From Pelagophyceae sp. CCMP2097 (lineage: Eukaryota; Sar; Pelagophyceae), in the NCBI GenBank assembly GCA_026770575.1, contig MU657182.1:1-64000 (forward strand): a DNA stretch of 64,000 bases, given 5' to 3'. The notes under the pieces were generated by a model, which ran no database searches, was not told the origin of the DNA, and worked only from the letters and a program-made list of their open reading frames with translations. The translations under genes and the position numbers were made by a program. This document shows positions 1 through 10,290 of the stretch, piece after piece; within the stretch, counting starts at the first letter, position 1, and the number at the start of each line of letters is the position of its first letter.

Positions 1-258
1 CGCAAAAAAAAGAAAAAATAAATAGCTCAATAAGAAATAAAATAATAAAAATAAAGATAAGGAGGATTTGAAAGTTCAGCGATTAGTTAAATAATTTCAA
101 TTATTTACGTGGGCATTGCAATGGGATTTGGCTGTATCCTTCGGGTCCTCCGTGTGCCTCCGGCGCGCTCTTGTAATAAAAGCTCAAATTGGTAGTATTC
201 CGCAACTGTCTCGACACAAGGACTAATCCAAAAGCGCTCTTCAGCTCGAGGGCATACG

Positions 259-1192
259 ATGAAGTCCCTCCTCGCGCTGGCCCTCTGCCTCTGCGCGTCT
301 GCGCTGGCACCGGACAAGGGCCGCACGCGCCTCGACGTCATCAAGGGCCTCGGCGTCGCCACGACGATTGCAATCGGACCGGCGGCGTCTGGAACGCTGC
401 TAAGTTGAAAAAGTAATCTTTGCATTCGGATCCGTATACGCGAGGCGCCGTCTTAGGCCGTCGGCCCGCGCGTCGCCGGCGCGTCGGCGCGCGGCCAGCG
501 TCCACGCGGCGCACCCGCTTCGGGCGTTGAAGCTTATGGATTTGACTACGTATTGCAGTCGTCCCACGCCGCATCTTCCGCCTCTTAGCGCGCCGGCGTA
601 GGTCTCCGAGCCCGTGGCGGCGTCCGTGGCGCGCAGCGTCGACAAGGAGACGAGCCGCAAGATCCTGCAGATTGAGCGGTTGAACATTGGTGCGGAGATG
701 CCTCGAACGCATGCGTTGGACACCGCCAACTCTTAAACGCGCTAGACTCCAACGGCAGCGGCGACAAGGCGAAGCACCTGCCGACGATCCTCGTCAATGG
801 CGACAAAGTCGAGGCGCGCGCCCTGCGTGGTCGCACCGTCGGCGGGCATCTCAAGACGCGCACAGGACGACTGGGGCGTCGAAGACTTTCGAGGGGCCTT
901 TAAGGACCGTCGAGGGGCCGCCGAGGGGCCGCACAGGACCATCGAGACGCCTGCAGACAGACGCCTCTAGGTCTCCGTGGCGCACGTCATGGACGCCGCC
1001 AAGCCGCACTTCATCGAGTACATCTGGCTCAAGGACGAGGACACGGACACCATCCTCGCCGCCAAGAGATTCGACGCAAACGACGCCTCACCCCCGACGC
1101 TCTTCGCCAAGGCGCGCCCGGGGTCCACCGTCACCGGCTACGCCTACTGCAACATCCACGGCTTGTGGATCGGCAACTCGGAGCAGGTATAA
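259..1192 (+). CDS. Plastid-targeted superoxide reductase (desulfoferrodoxin-type), 4 exons
   Basis: Superoxide reductases reduce superoxide to peroxide at a non-haem iron bound by four His and one Cys. Exon 1 starts at ATG 259 with a hydrophobic signal peptide ending ASALAP, a plastid-type cleavage context, followed by a basic stretch. Exons 602-689, 746-807 and 971-1192 join in frame (ATTG|GTGCGG donor, CTAG acceptors) and give all five expected ligands: the His of KHLPTI, AHVMDA and PHFIEY, and Cys plus His of YCNIHGLW. The product is about 155 aa, the size of a one-iron SOR domain. The exon 1 donor is uncertain; GGC|GTC near 352 keeps frame. The third intron holds repeated GTCGAGGGGCC-like blocks. 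Plastid location is inferred from the leader. Confidence 0.8.
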
Positions 1193-1254
1193 TCATCTCT
1201 TTTTCGCGCATGCCGAAATCCCCGCCGCCGGACCCCGCGTATACGAAGATGCCG

Positions 1255-3974
1255 TTACGATGCCTTCTTCTTCAGCGCGTCGAGTTTCCGACGGAGGTAA
1301 AGTCTCCGCGCTTGTTGCGAGTCGAGCTTGCGCCAGTCTGCGGCCGGGACGTACGCGACTCGCCAGCCTAGACGCTCGAGGAGCCTTTTCTTGAAGCGCA
1401 CTTTGCCGCTCGGCGTTTGGGCGTCGTGGAGGTAGTGCAGCGGCCCGAGGACTTCGACAGCCATCAAGGCCCGGGGTCGGGCAAGATGAAGTGAGAGGCC
1501 GTCTGCGGAGACGTGGTGCACGACGTGGTCCCACCCGACGTCTTGCAAGACCGCGGAGACGTCTGCGAGCACGTCCTGCGGCGGTTTCGGGTCGGCCAAA
1601 ACCGCCGCCGTGCTGAGCTGCGCAAACTGCAAAGACTGCGGCCCGAGGGGCATGGCCAGCGATTCGCCGCCCGGCTGCGCCAGATCCTCGAGGCGGAGAT
1701 ATAAAGCGAGCTGGTGCAGCTCGGCGAGCGACTCGCGACTGGCAGCCGTCGGCTCCGTCTCCGCCCGGAGGCTGGAGAGGCGCGGCACCGTCGCGAAGAG
1801 CATGGCTCTGGCCGCGGCGCCGGCGGCGGCGAGGGCCCAGAGCGTACTCGCCAAAGCCGGAGCGTCAAACTCGCCGACGCGCTGCACGGCGGCCGCTGCC
1901 AAGGTGTTGAAGAGCACGGGCGCGACGACGCCTGCCGTCGCCGCGGCCCACGCCGTGTTCGCGATGTTCTTGGCGTCGAAGCTCGCGATTCTTTGCGGCG
2001 TCGAGTCTGCCGCAATCGCGGCGAAGAGCGCCGGCGCCGAGATTTCCGCCGTCGCAAAGGCCCAGGCCAATCCCGACAGTTCGCGAGGTGTGAACTCTTC
2101 AATCTTCCCCACGGCCTCGAAGGCCACGGCCTCGAAGAGCGGCACGGCCTCGAATCCCGAAACGGCGAAAGCGCGGGCCAGCGTCGAAAGTTCGTGCGCT
2201 GAAAAGTCGGCAATCGTTTCGACGGCGGCTTTGGCAATGGCCGAGTACATCTTCGGTGCCAAAATACGCTTCCTGGAAAACGCCGCCGCGGTCACGGTCA
2301 GCTCCTGCGGCCCGAACGTGGCCGCTCTGGCCGATACTTGTGCGGAGATGGCGTCGAAGAGCACGTCCTCGGCCGTCGGCGCCGCATCCAGATGCGCCTC
2401 GACGCGCTTTCCCGCGCCGCGGTTCTGCGCCGTCGCCGCAAAGGCGGACGCCGTCGAGGCGAGCTCGCGCGGATTGAAGTCCTGGATCTGGGGCGCGGCT
2501 CTGAGAGCGACAGATATGAAAAAGTCTGGCCGGTCGACTTGGCACCTGGCAAAGGCCCAGACGGTGTTGGCCAGGGCCTGCGGGCCGAAATCTTCCAAGA
2601 CGGCCTTTGCGGCGACGGCTTCTAGAAAAGCCGTGTCCTCGATTCGGAAGACTGCCAAAGACCAGCAAATGTTGGCGTGGTCTTGCGGCGTAAACTTGGA
2701 GACGTCCCTCCGCGACGCCTCTGTTGAAACGGCCTGAAACAAAGCATCGTCGGCGTGGCCCGCCGTCGCAAACGCCCACAGTAAATTGGCGAGGTTCTGC
2801 GAAGTGCACCCACCGAGAAAGGCGTCTTGAGTCAGGCACAAGTTCGACACACCTCGCAAGAGCTCGCCATCGTAAAAATGCAGCCTCGAAAATGCCCACA
2901 CAAGGTTCGCCACCTCCTGCGGCTTGAACCTCTCCAGCGCCTTGAGCGCCGAAACGGAAATGCCGCCGAAGAGGTCTCCCTCGTCACCTGCAAACTCGAC
3001 CCTCGCAAACGCCCAAGCCATGTTCGAAAGCTCTTGAGGCTTAAACGTCGGCAGCTGCCTCTTGGCTGCGCGCGCCAAAGACTCAAACAGCTGCGGCGAT
3101 GCGCGCTCGGCCGTGGCAAAGGCCCAGGCCGTGTTCGACAACGCCTATTCAGCTTGCGTGGGGCGACGTCGCGTCTTTGCCCCACCCTTTGCCGCCGCAC
3201 TCCCCACTCCCCACCCTTTGCCGCCGCACTCCCCACCCTTTGCCGCCGCACTCCCCACTGCGGCACGGGACGGACCTGCGCGGCGAACTGCGGCGCCTTG
3301 CGCTCGGCGGCCCGCGAAACGGCGTCGTATAAAGCGTCGTCGTCGACTTTGAGTTTCGCGGCCGCCCAGACCACGTTCGACAGCCCGCGCGGCTCCAGGC
3401 GCGGCGCCGCTTCGGTGGCCGCCGCAACGAGGGCGTCGAATGAGGCCCCTCTGCTTGCGCCGCGCCGCCGCGCGAAGGAATAAAGAGCGGTTGCCACGTT
3501 GACGTCGTTGAAATCGCCTCTGCGCGTCTCAAATAGTTCCACAATCGCAATCGCAGACGTCTCCGGGTCCGCTAATAGCTTGTTCAGCGCGATGGCGCGC
3601 GGCGACGCCGATCTGCGAGCGGACGAGACGGGGCTGGCGTATGGCTTGATGGAGAGCTCTCTGGAGCGGACAAACACCGTGGCCGCCAAAGCGTCGTTGA
3701 GCGACGCCCCGTCTCGCAACGTCGCCGTCGCGAGGCCGCGCCCTAAACCCGCCGCATCCAGGAAGAGGTCGACTGAAACGACGCCGACAGGTTCCAGAGC
3801 GGCTTTGAGCTCGTCGGCGGAGCACTGGTAGTCGACGTTTGCGATAAACAGCTGCGCCGGCTTCGGAGCCGGCTTCGCCGCGGGCTTCGCGGGCCGCGCC
3901 GCGGGCGCCGCGACTGCGCTCAAAGCGTCCGTGGCAGAGCACCACGCCAAGACGAGGAAGACCACGCACGCCAT
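1255..3974 (-). CDS. RRM + 37-residue repeat + RAP-domain protein, organellar RNA-binding
   Basis: The two-exon gene (3974-3276 and 3144-1255; intron donor CAG|GTCCGT, acceptor ATAG) gives about 862 aa. It opens with a signal peptide (ending about ATDALS) and an Ala/Lys/Pro-rich transit-like stretch. Next come an RRM-like fold at about residues 45-110, a long array of about 37-residue helical repeats with the core LANxxWAxA, and a C-terminal RAP domain (VEVLGPLHYL ... RLLERLGWRVAYVP). RAP/FASTK and heptatricopeptide/octotricopeptide proteins act in chloroplast or mitochondrial RNA processing and translation. The combination of leader and domains makes organelle RNA metabolism likely; the target RNA is unknown. 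Two related repeat genes lie at 15422-17361 and 54885-58075. Confidence 0.8.
3145..3275 (-). repeat. Intron with 22-bp tandem repeat
   Basis: This 131-nt intron of the RRM/RAP gene contains about four copies of a unit close to TTTGCCGCCGCACTCCCCAC between 3178 and 3260. Joining the flanking exons gives an uninterrupted FAAQ-ALSNTAWAF repeat. Confidence 0.75.
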
Positions 3975-4340
3975 TCTTAAAGGCGAAACGCTTCAAGGCT
4001 CCGGAGCCCAAGATTCTCGAGGGGCTTCGATGAGGACAAACCAGCGCGACCGCGGGCCCCTCGAAAGGCGCGGCTCCGTGCGTCCGTGCGTCGACGGAGT
4101 TACTCTTCCATCGTCGTCGTCGTCAAAGATTGCACTTTTTTGGCGACAACTCGAATGGAACTTGAACACTAGAACCGGAAAACCAGCCAGCTGGCAGGGG
4201 TGAAAGACGTCTCCCACACAGCCGCGCCACCTGATCGAGAGCGTCCTTTCCAGCGCGACGCGAGATTTCGTTCTGTTATATCCTTGTTCGCCCTCTGTTC
4301 GGCCCCTTCGAGAGTGCTTTGTGGCCGACGTCGGCGGTGG
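3975..4340. other. Intergenic, no gene seen
   Basis: The stretch between the RAP gene start and the 3' end of the SURF4-like gene holds no credible ORF or RNA. It contains a TCGTCGTCGTCGT-type short repeat near 4112 and presumably the promoter of the RRM/RAP gene. Confidence 0.5.
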
Positions 4341-5398
4341 TCAGTCGCTGCGCGTCCTGCGGTGGTGGTCCACCGAGGCGGGCCCGGGCCCGAGTAAAGC
4401 GAGGAGGACGAGGGCGCCGAAGACTGCCAAATCTTGGAAAAAGTAGAACCGCAATCCGTCCAGATGCATCGCGCGCCTCGCGAGCTTGCCCGCCGCGAAT
4501 CGGCCGGCCACGGGCGGCAGCGGCTTCAGGAAGGCGAGGACGACCCAGGACGAGGCGGCGTCTGAGACCAAGTTCTGAATGAGGACCATGAGTGCAAGTG
4601 TGCAAGAGGCCACGCGCGACGCCGCCCCGGCGGCCACGCCCACGGCCGAGGCAGAGTAGAGGAAGACGGCGATCAGCGAGACCCACGTCCTCTTCTTCGC
4701 CGTGGCGATGCGGGCGACGTGCGAGAGGGCCGAGGCGGCGCCTAGCAATCTCGCGACGAGAACGCCGTACTGCAGCGTCTTCGCATGCGCCTTCGTCGGG
4801 TCGGCGAAGATGCTATGCTTCAGCCCCTCGCGCGCGTGGGAGACGACGGCGTGCAAGTGCGCCGCCAGCAGGCCGCCGCCGATGGACAGAGTGCGGCATA
4901 AGTACGTAAACCTCCCAAACGGCTCCTTGCGATGGAAACGCGCGTCCAGCGACCCGTACACAACCATCGCGCTCGCGAGGTACAGCAGCGCACTTCCCGT
5001 CATGAAAGGCCGGTTCATGCCTACGGCATTGTTCGGACGTCTTGCGAGACTCGAAGAACGCACCCGTGGCGACGGCGACGCCGCCGGCGAGCTGCGCGAT
5101 CCAGCTGAAGTGGATGTAGAGCCTGCGTCTGTTGTTGCGGCGTTTCGCGGTGTTCGGGTTTCACTCACATGGCAAAGAGGCGCCACATGGCCCACGACCC
5201 CCCCGAGAGGACCGAGGCCTGCCTCTTCACGTCGAACAGGACGCGCGCGCTGTTCTCGAGGAGCGTCGAGGCGACGAGGCACCGCGCGACCTTTAAAGCG
5301 CCTCGCAGCATCGGGCTCTTCTCGATGCTCTCGCCAAAGGCACTCGGCTCGTCTGCATCGTAGAGCGAATCCGCCGAGTTCTTGTTCCGCCGCAGCAT
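4341..5398 (-). CDS. SURF4/Erv29-like ER cargo receptor, 3 exons
   Basis: SURF4 family proteins are polytopic ER-Golgi cargo receptors loading soluble secretory proteins into COPII vesicles. Exons 5398-5169, 5122-5064 and 5020-4341 join at AT|GTGAGT...GCAG and G|GTGCGTTC...GTAG and give 322 aa, close to the roughly 270 aa family norm. Family-like features are the N-terminal LLENSARVLFDVKRQ segment, a central IHFSWIAQLAGGV helix, the LSIGGGLLAAH motif typical of the family's conserved GGLLLL helix, and several further hydrophobic helices. It has no clear C-terminal dilysine; the end is DHHRRTRSD. The identification rests on motif order and topology, not on a search. Confidence 0.7.
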
Positions 5399-5726
5399 GG
5401 CGCCCGGCTACAGGCACACAGCGACCGCGCGGGCGACAGAGGCGCCGCGAATCGCGGGAACTTCGACGTCGCGGCTTCAAGTTTTCCAAAATTTGCCCCG
5501 AAATATATTCTGCGGCGCAAGCATCCATTCAAATCCACTTGGGGGCTGCGGATCGATCCGACCGGATCTTGCGCGAGGCGTGCCGAGCAGTGACAGGGAG
5601 AGGCGCCCCAGCAATCTCAAAGTGATTCACCCCGGCCGCGGCTCCGCGAGCGAGCCTCAACACACAAAATATATAAAGACGGTTTTGGCCGCACACGCTG
5701 ATTCCGGATTCCGGGCGGTTTGTTAT

Positions 5727-7448
5727 CTAGCAAGAAACCTTGCAGATGCCGTAGACGGAGCCGAAGAGGAGCGACCGGCGGTTCGTCGGGTCGCTGGCGC
5801 AGCAGACGAGGTCGCCGGGGCACTCGTCCGTTTGCGTGCAGACCAAGGACGTCACGGCCGCCGTAGGCGCGAGCGTGGAAGTCGGCATCGAGGTCAGCGT
5901 CGGCGCGAACGACGGCGCGGGCGAGGAAGATGGCGCCGTCGTGGGCGCGAACGTCTCGGACTCGACGACGACGATGACGACCTCTGTCAGCTCGATGACT
6001 TGGAGGAGATTATCCGAAAGCGTCTGCACGTCGGAAAAGTATTTCGAAAAGATGGCTGGCTCGTTCTCCTTAAAGTAGAGGAGCGTGGCGTCGTACGTGG
6101 CGCACTTGGTCGGGTCGATCTTGGCGGAGACCTTGGCGTTCCACGAAGCAGACTGGAGGATAGATTCCTTGTTAAAAAGATTTTCTATTTTTAACTCAGC
6201 CTTGCCAACAGTGTCAATCGCGGATGACCGCACCACGAGCTCGGTGTTCAAGAGGTCGACGGTCGCGAAGATCTCCACGTACGTCTCGTCGACGGGCAGA
6301 CGCGTGCCGTACACCTCGGCCGCGTCGGGCGCCGCCCGAGACGAAAAGGCGCCCTCGAGGAAGGAAAGCGTGATGAAGGGCGAATCTTCCTTGTACGATT
6401 TGGCCACCTCGTCGTCGACGACTGCCGAGTACGCTTCGGCGAGGCAGAACCCCGAAGTGAACCGCGCCGCCGCCGCGTCCGAGAAGAGTGGCGGATAGGA
6501 GACGAGGAACAGCGTCTTCACCGTCGAGACGCCCTGCGTCGGCGACATCGACGGCGCCCGCGTCGACGGCGGCTGCGTCAGGGCGGCCGTCGGGGCGGCC
6601 GTCGGGACGGCCGTCGGGGCTCGAGAGGGCGCGCGCGAGATTTCACCAGTCTCATCGAGGCAAAAAGTGAAGTCCGTGCCGAAGAATGCCACAGTGTCCA
6701 CGGCCGTCTGGATCTTGACGAAGCGGTCCTCGTTGGGCGCCGCCGTCGTGGAGATCTTGAGGCACGCTGGGGGCAGGCAAATGGGCATGTAGTAAGAAAT
6801 GTCCCTCAACTCGAAGAGAATCGGCGTCGAAGCGCCGTTGTCGACTTGAATGAGCGCCACCGTGCTCGGGTCCCACGGGTCATCAAGAGGTCCGAAGAAG
6901 AGCTTCGAGAAGATCTCGCCTTCGCCGCAACCCTTCGTCGGGAACGACGTCGGGACAGACGTCTCCGTCGGCGCCTTGGCCTAGAGGAAACGCAGGGTCG
7001 CGTCGGCGGCGTCAGCGGAGGCGCGTCGGCGGCGACCCCGGGGTCAAAAAAAAGGCCCCGGCCTCAAAAAGCGCGGCCCCCTTCTCCAATGCCGCGCCCG
7101 GCACCCCCTTTTTTGGCTGCGCAATCTCACGGCGAAGGAGAAGGAGTAGTCCATGGAGTATTGCACGGACATGGAGAACGACATGGAGTAAGAGAAGCCA
7201 AAGGAGAACCCCGGCTGCTGCAGGTCCCCGAGGTCGTAGGACCCCGTCAGTTTGCGGAGCTTGAAGAGCGGGTCGAACTCCTCGAGCACGCTGGCGTCGT
7301 TGCGCAGCTCGCGCTCGAGCTCCGCAATGAGGAGTTCGGAGACGCCGAGGGCGGAATCCGAGGCGTCGCCGAACATGAGGTCGCCGCCCATGTCCGCATG
7401 GACCCCCGACGCCAAAAACGCCGCGCACGCCAACGCAGCCTTGGCCAT
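5727..7448 (-). CDS. Secreted Pro/Thr-repeat cell-surface protein
   Basis: The two-exon gene (7448-7131 and 6980-5727; GCC|GTGAGA...CTAG) gives 523 aa. A signal peptide (MAKAALACAAFLASGVHA) is followed by an unusual Ser/Phe/Met/Tyr block (FSYSMSFSMSVQYSMDYSF). Then come a globular part, a short PT-rich linker (repeats of AP-S/T and PTAAPT), another globular part, a second PT-rich stretch (PTTAPSSSPAPSFAPT) and a Cys-rich tail with six Cys (CTQTDECPGDLVCC...). PTAAP-type linkers are widespread in secreted stramenopile proteins and are probably O-glycosylated. No enzymatic domain is recognised. Confidence 0.7.
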
Positions 7449-7918
7449 GCTGCTGTCGCTCGCTCCGACGACTGCTGAAAAAAGTTTGACCAAAATATTT
7501 CTTTTCTTTAAAAAATCAAAGCAGAAGGCAAGAGATTTTCGAGAGATTTTCGAGAGACTTAAAAATCAGCCTTAAACATTTGAACTTTACTAACTATCTT
7601 TTAAAAAGTTAAATTCTTCATACTTCAACTTCGCCGAACAATTATTTGTACCTTTCAAAAGTTATGAGATTTTCAAAGACGTCATGCCCGATCGAACCGC
7701 GATGGCGGGGAATCTTGTTAGAACTTTGCTCTTCTGGTTGTCGCCCGAAATTTAGGACGGCTGTTCGACGTACAGCTGCAGGTATTCCTGAAGAGGAGTT
7801 CTTCCCCAAGCACGCTCACAATGTGTGTTATTATACTGCTTCTTCTTCTATTATGCACTCCACTGCTGATCCCAGGCCGCGGCTCGACAGACGCCACGTG
7901 CAAGCTTCCACAATTGTA
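7449..7918. other. AT-richer intergenic region
   Basis: This is the promoter side of the secreted-protein gene and the 3' side of the WD40 gene. The segment 7490-7640 is markedly AT-rich (TTTTAAAAAGTTAAATTC) with a direct repeat GAGATTTTCGAGA at 7531-7555. No coding sequence is credible. Confidence 0.5.
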
Positions 7919-9019
7919 TTAGAGCGCATGCCAGAGCCGCGCCGTCTTGTCGCAGCTCGCAGTCGCGATGCGCTCGCCGTCGGAAGAGAACGCGCAGCTC
8001 CTGACGTAGTTGGTGTGGCCCTCGAGCGTCGCCTGCAGCGCACCCGTCTCGGCGTCCCAGAGCCGCGCCGTCTTATCGTAGCTCGCCGTCGCGACGCGCT
8101 TGCCGTCGGGAGAGAACGCGCAGCTGTAGACCCAGTGGGTGTGCCCCTCGAGCCTCGTCAGTAGCGCACCCGTCTCGGCGTCCCAGAGCCGCGCCGTCTT
8201 GTCCCAGCTCGCCGTCGCGATGCGCAGGCCGTCGGGAGAGAACGCGCAGCTCCTGACGTTGTCGGTGTGCCCCTCGAGCGTCAGCAGCAGCGCGCCCGTC
8301 TCGGCATCCCAGAGCTGCGCCGTCTCGCCACTCACTGTCACGATGCGCAGGCCGTCAGGCGAGAACGCGCAGCTCCTGACGTTGTCGGTGTGCCCCTCGA
8401 GCGTCAGCAGCAGCGCGCCCGTCTCGGCATCCCAGAGCTGCGCCGTCTCGCCACTCACTGTCACGATGCGCAGGCCGTCAGGCGAGAACGCGCAGCTCAT
8501 GACGTAGTGAGTGTGCCCCTCGAGCGTCAGCAGCAGTGCGCCCGTCTCGGCATCCCAGAGCTGCGCCGTCTCGCCACTCACTGTCACGATGCGCAGGCCG
8601 TCAGGCGAGAACGCGCAGCTCATGACGTAGTGTGTGTGCCCCTCGAGCGTCAGCAGCAGCGCGCCCGTCTCGGCGTCCCAGAGCCGCACCGTCTTGTCGG
8701 CGCTCCCCGTGACGATGCGCAGGCCGTCGGGCGAGAACGCGCAGCTGTAGACGTCGTCGGTGTGCCCCTCGAAGATGGCGGTGCCCTTCAAAATGCGGTC
8801 CTGCCAGATAAGTTTGCGCACGGCCAGCGCCACGGCCGGCGCATCGCGAGCGACTCGTTTCGTGACGAGGAGCGCGTTTGGTGCTTTCGCCGACAGCCGC
8901 AGGATGATCTTGACGAGGTCCGTCTGCTCGAAGATTTCGAGGACCGGCGCGGCAGAGGAGCGCCGCGCGAAGAGCTCGCCGCGTCGCGGCGCGGTGCGGC
9001 GCGAGGTGACGAAGGCCAT
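7919..9019 (-). CDS. WD40-repeat protein with recently duplicated blades
   Basis: The single exon gives 366 aa. An N-terminal region of about 80 residues has no recognised domain (basic start, then a helical stretch EQTDLVKIILRLSAK). It is followed by seven WD repeats (GHTDDVYSCAFSPDG...LWDAETGALLLTLE), enough for one beta-propeller. Blades 2-4 are almost identical to one another at DNA level (123-bp units around 8260-8650) and share the divergent ending IVTVSGETAQLWD in place of the usual SxDxT. Such propellers act as protein-interaction platforms; the partner is not evident. Near-identity of units suggests recent unequal exchange. It is divergent from the aldo-keto reductase gene with a 127-bp spacer. 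Confidence 0.85.
   Translation of the reverse strand: MAFVTSRRTAPRRGELFARRSSAAPVLEIFEQTDLVKIILRLSAKAPNALLVTKRVARDAPAVALAVRKLIWQDRILKGTAIFEGHTDDVYSCAFSPDGLRIVTGSADKTVRLWDAETGALLLTLEGHTHYVMSCAFSPDGLRIVTVSGETAQLWDAETGALLLTLEGHTHYVMSCAFSPDGLRIVTVSGETAQLWDAETGALLLTLEGHTDNVRSCAFSPDGLRIVTVSGETAQLWDAETGALLLTLEGHTDNVRSCAFSPDGLRIATASWDKTARLWDAETGALLTRLEGHTHWVYSCAFSPDGKRVATASYDKTARLWDAETGALQATLEGHTNYVRSCAFSSDGERIATASCDKTARLWHAL
8140..8760 (-). repeat. Tandem 123/126-bp WD-blade repeats
   Basis: Five consecutive blade units are nearly identical in nucleotide sequence. Three (about 8270-8640) differ by only a few bases and share the 41-residue length; flanking units are 42 residues. This is repeat expansion inside the WD40 gene. 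Confidence 0.85.
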
Positions 9020-9146
9020 CGGGCCCTTCCGCGAGCTCCAACCTTTTTTACGGCGGGTGTGTGTTTACAAAGGGGTCATTTTAGCGATATACGCGTCCTT
9101 GCGCGCGCGTCGAGCGACCAGACTCGAGTACTCCGGCTCGTTGTTG

Positions 9147-10207
9147 ATGCTGCGTGGCGGCGGAGTCCTCATTTTCTGCGGCCTGACGGCGTTTTGCGCG
9201 AACGCCTTTGCACCGCGGGGCGCTTCTTTTGGGAAGATGCACCGGCGCTCGTTGGCGGCGGCGCTGAGCGCGGGCGCCGTCGGTGCGCGCGTCGACGGGC
9301 GCGCGCTGCCGCTGGTCTACGGCACGGCGTGGAAGAAGGAACGGACGCAAGAACTGGTTGCTCAGGCCGTCCGCGCGGGATTCCGAGGTGCGCCTGCGTC
9401 CCGAGGCGGGTTTGCCGCAAGAGGCGTCTAGGCATCGACACAGCTTGCCAGCCGAAGCATTATTCTGAAGAACTCGTCGGCGCTGCCATTTCTGAGGTGA
9501 TCACATCGGGTTTGGTGACGAGAGACGACCTATGGCTGCAGACCAAGTTCACTTCACTTTCAGGCCAGGACCCATCGAACATCCCCTACGACGCCTCCCA
9601 GCCCCTCGAAGCCCAAGTCGCAGAGTCGATCCGGGTTTCGCTGCGCAACCTGCAAACGGACCGAATCGACTCGTTGCTTCTGCACTCGCCCATGCAAACG
9701 TTCGAAGAGACTCTCCAAGTCTGGCGCGCCTTTGAGGTCGCGGTCGAAGCGGGTGTTGTGAAGCAGCTCGGTATCTCGAACTGCTACAGTTTGCAAGCCT
9801 TGCAAAGGCTCTTCGACGCCGCGGTCGTCAAACCCAAAGTTTTGCAGAACCGATTTTACGAAAAGTCCGGGTGCGACTCCGGCACGGGGGACCTCCGATT
9901 TGACACATGGCCCCGCAGGTACGACGTGGGGCTGCGCGGGTATTGCGCGGCGAAGGGTGTGACGTACCAAACGTTTTGGACCCTGACTGCAAACCCGGAA
10001 AAGCTCTCGTCGCCCCAAATCACCAATGCCGCAAGACGCCTCGAAGCGACGCCGCAGCAGGTCCTCTTCCGCTTCCTCTTGCAGTCGGGGCATCAGCCGC
10101 TGACAGGGACAAAGTCGGAGGAACACATGAAAGTAGACCTCGACATCGCAAACCTCGACCTCACCGCCGAGGAGATGGCCCAGATCCATGACCTCTTCTC
10201 GGGCTAA
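9147..10207 (+). CDS. Plastid-targeted aldo-keto reductase
   Basis: Aldo-keto reductases reduce carbonyl substrates with NAD(P)H in a TIM barrel. Exons 9147-9387 and 9432-10207 are separated by a 44-nt intron (G|GTGCGCC...TCTAG) and give 338 aa. The leader (MLRGGGVLIFCGLTAFCANAFAP) is a signal peptide ending in the AFAP motif of secondary red plastids, so plastid import is likely. The catalytic tetrad is visible: Asp of GIDTA, Tyr of KHYSEE, Lys of WLQTKF and His of SLLLHSP. The C-terminal cofactor region (LTGTKSEEHMKVDLD) fits the family. Substrate cannot be told. It is divergent from the WD40 gene. Confidence 0.88.
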
Positions 10208-10290
10208 ACAGACCCACCCTCAAACGACCGCCGGCCCAGTCTTTGCAAGGGGGCCTTTGATGCCCTTTTGGGGCCTCGACGATGAAGTGT

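Noticed and set aside
1610..2737. 375-codon + frame opposite the RRM/RAP gene
   Set aside because: It mirrors the repeat protein on the minus strand and has Ala/Ser-rich shadow composition; the minus strand has recognisable repeats and RAP.
3178..3260. Regulatory repeat or CRISPR near 3.2 kb
   Set aside because: Tandem 22-bp units without spacers inside a spliced intron.
8267..10207. 646-codon + frame running across the WD40 gene into the aldo-keto reductase
   Set aside because: The first part is the antisense of WD repeats and the last part is aldo-keto reductase exon 2 in frame; the real first exon with the AFAP leader lies in another frame.
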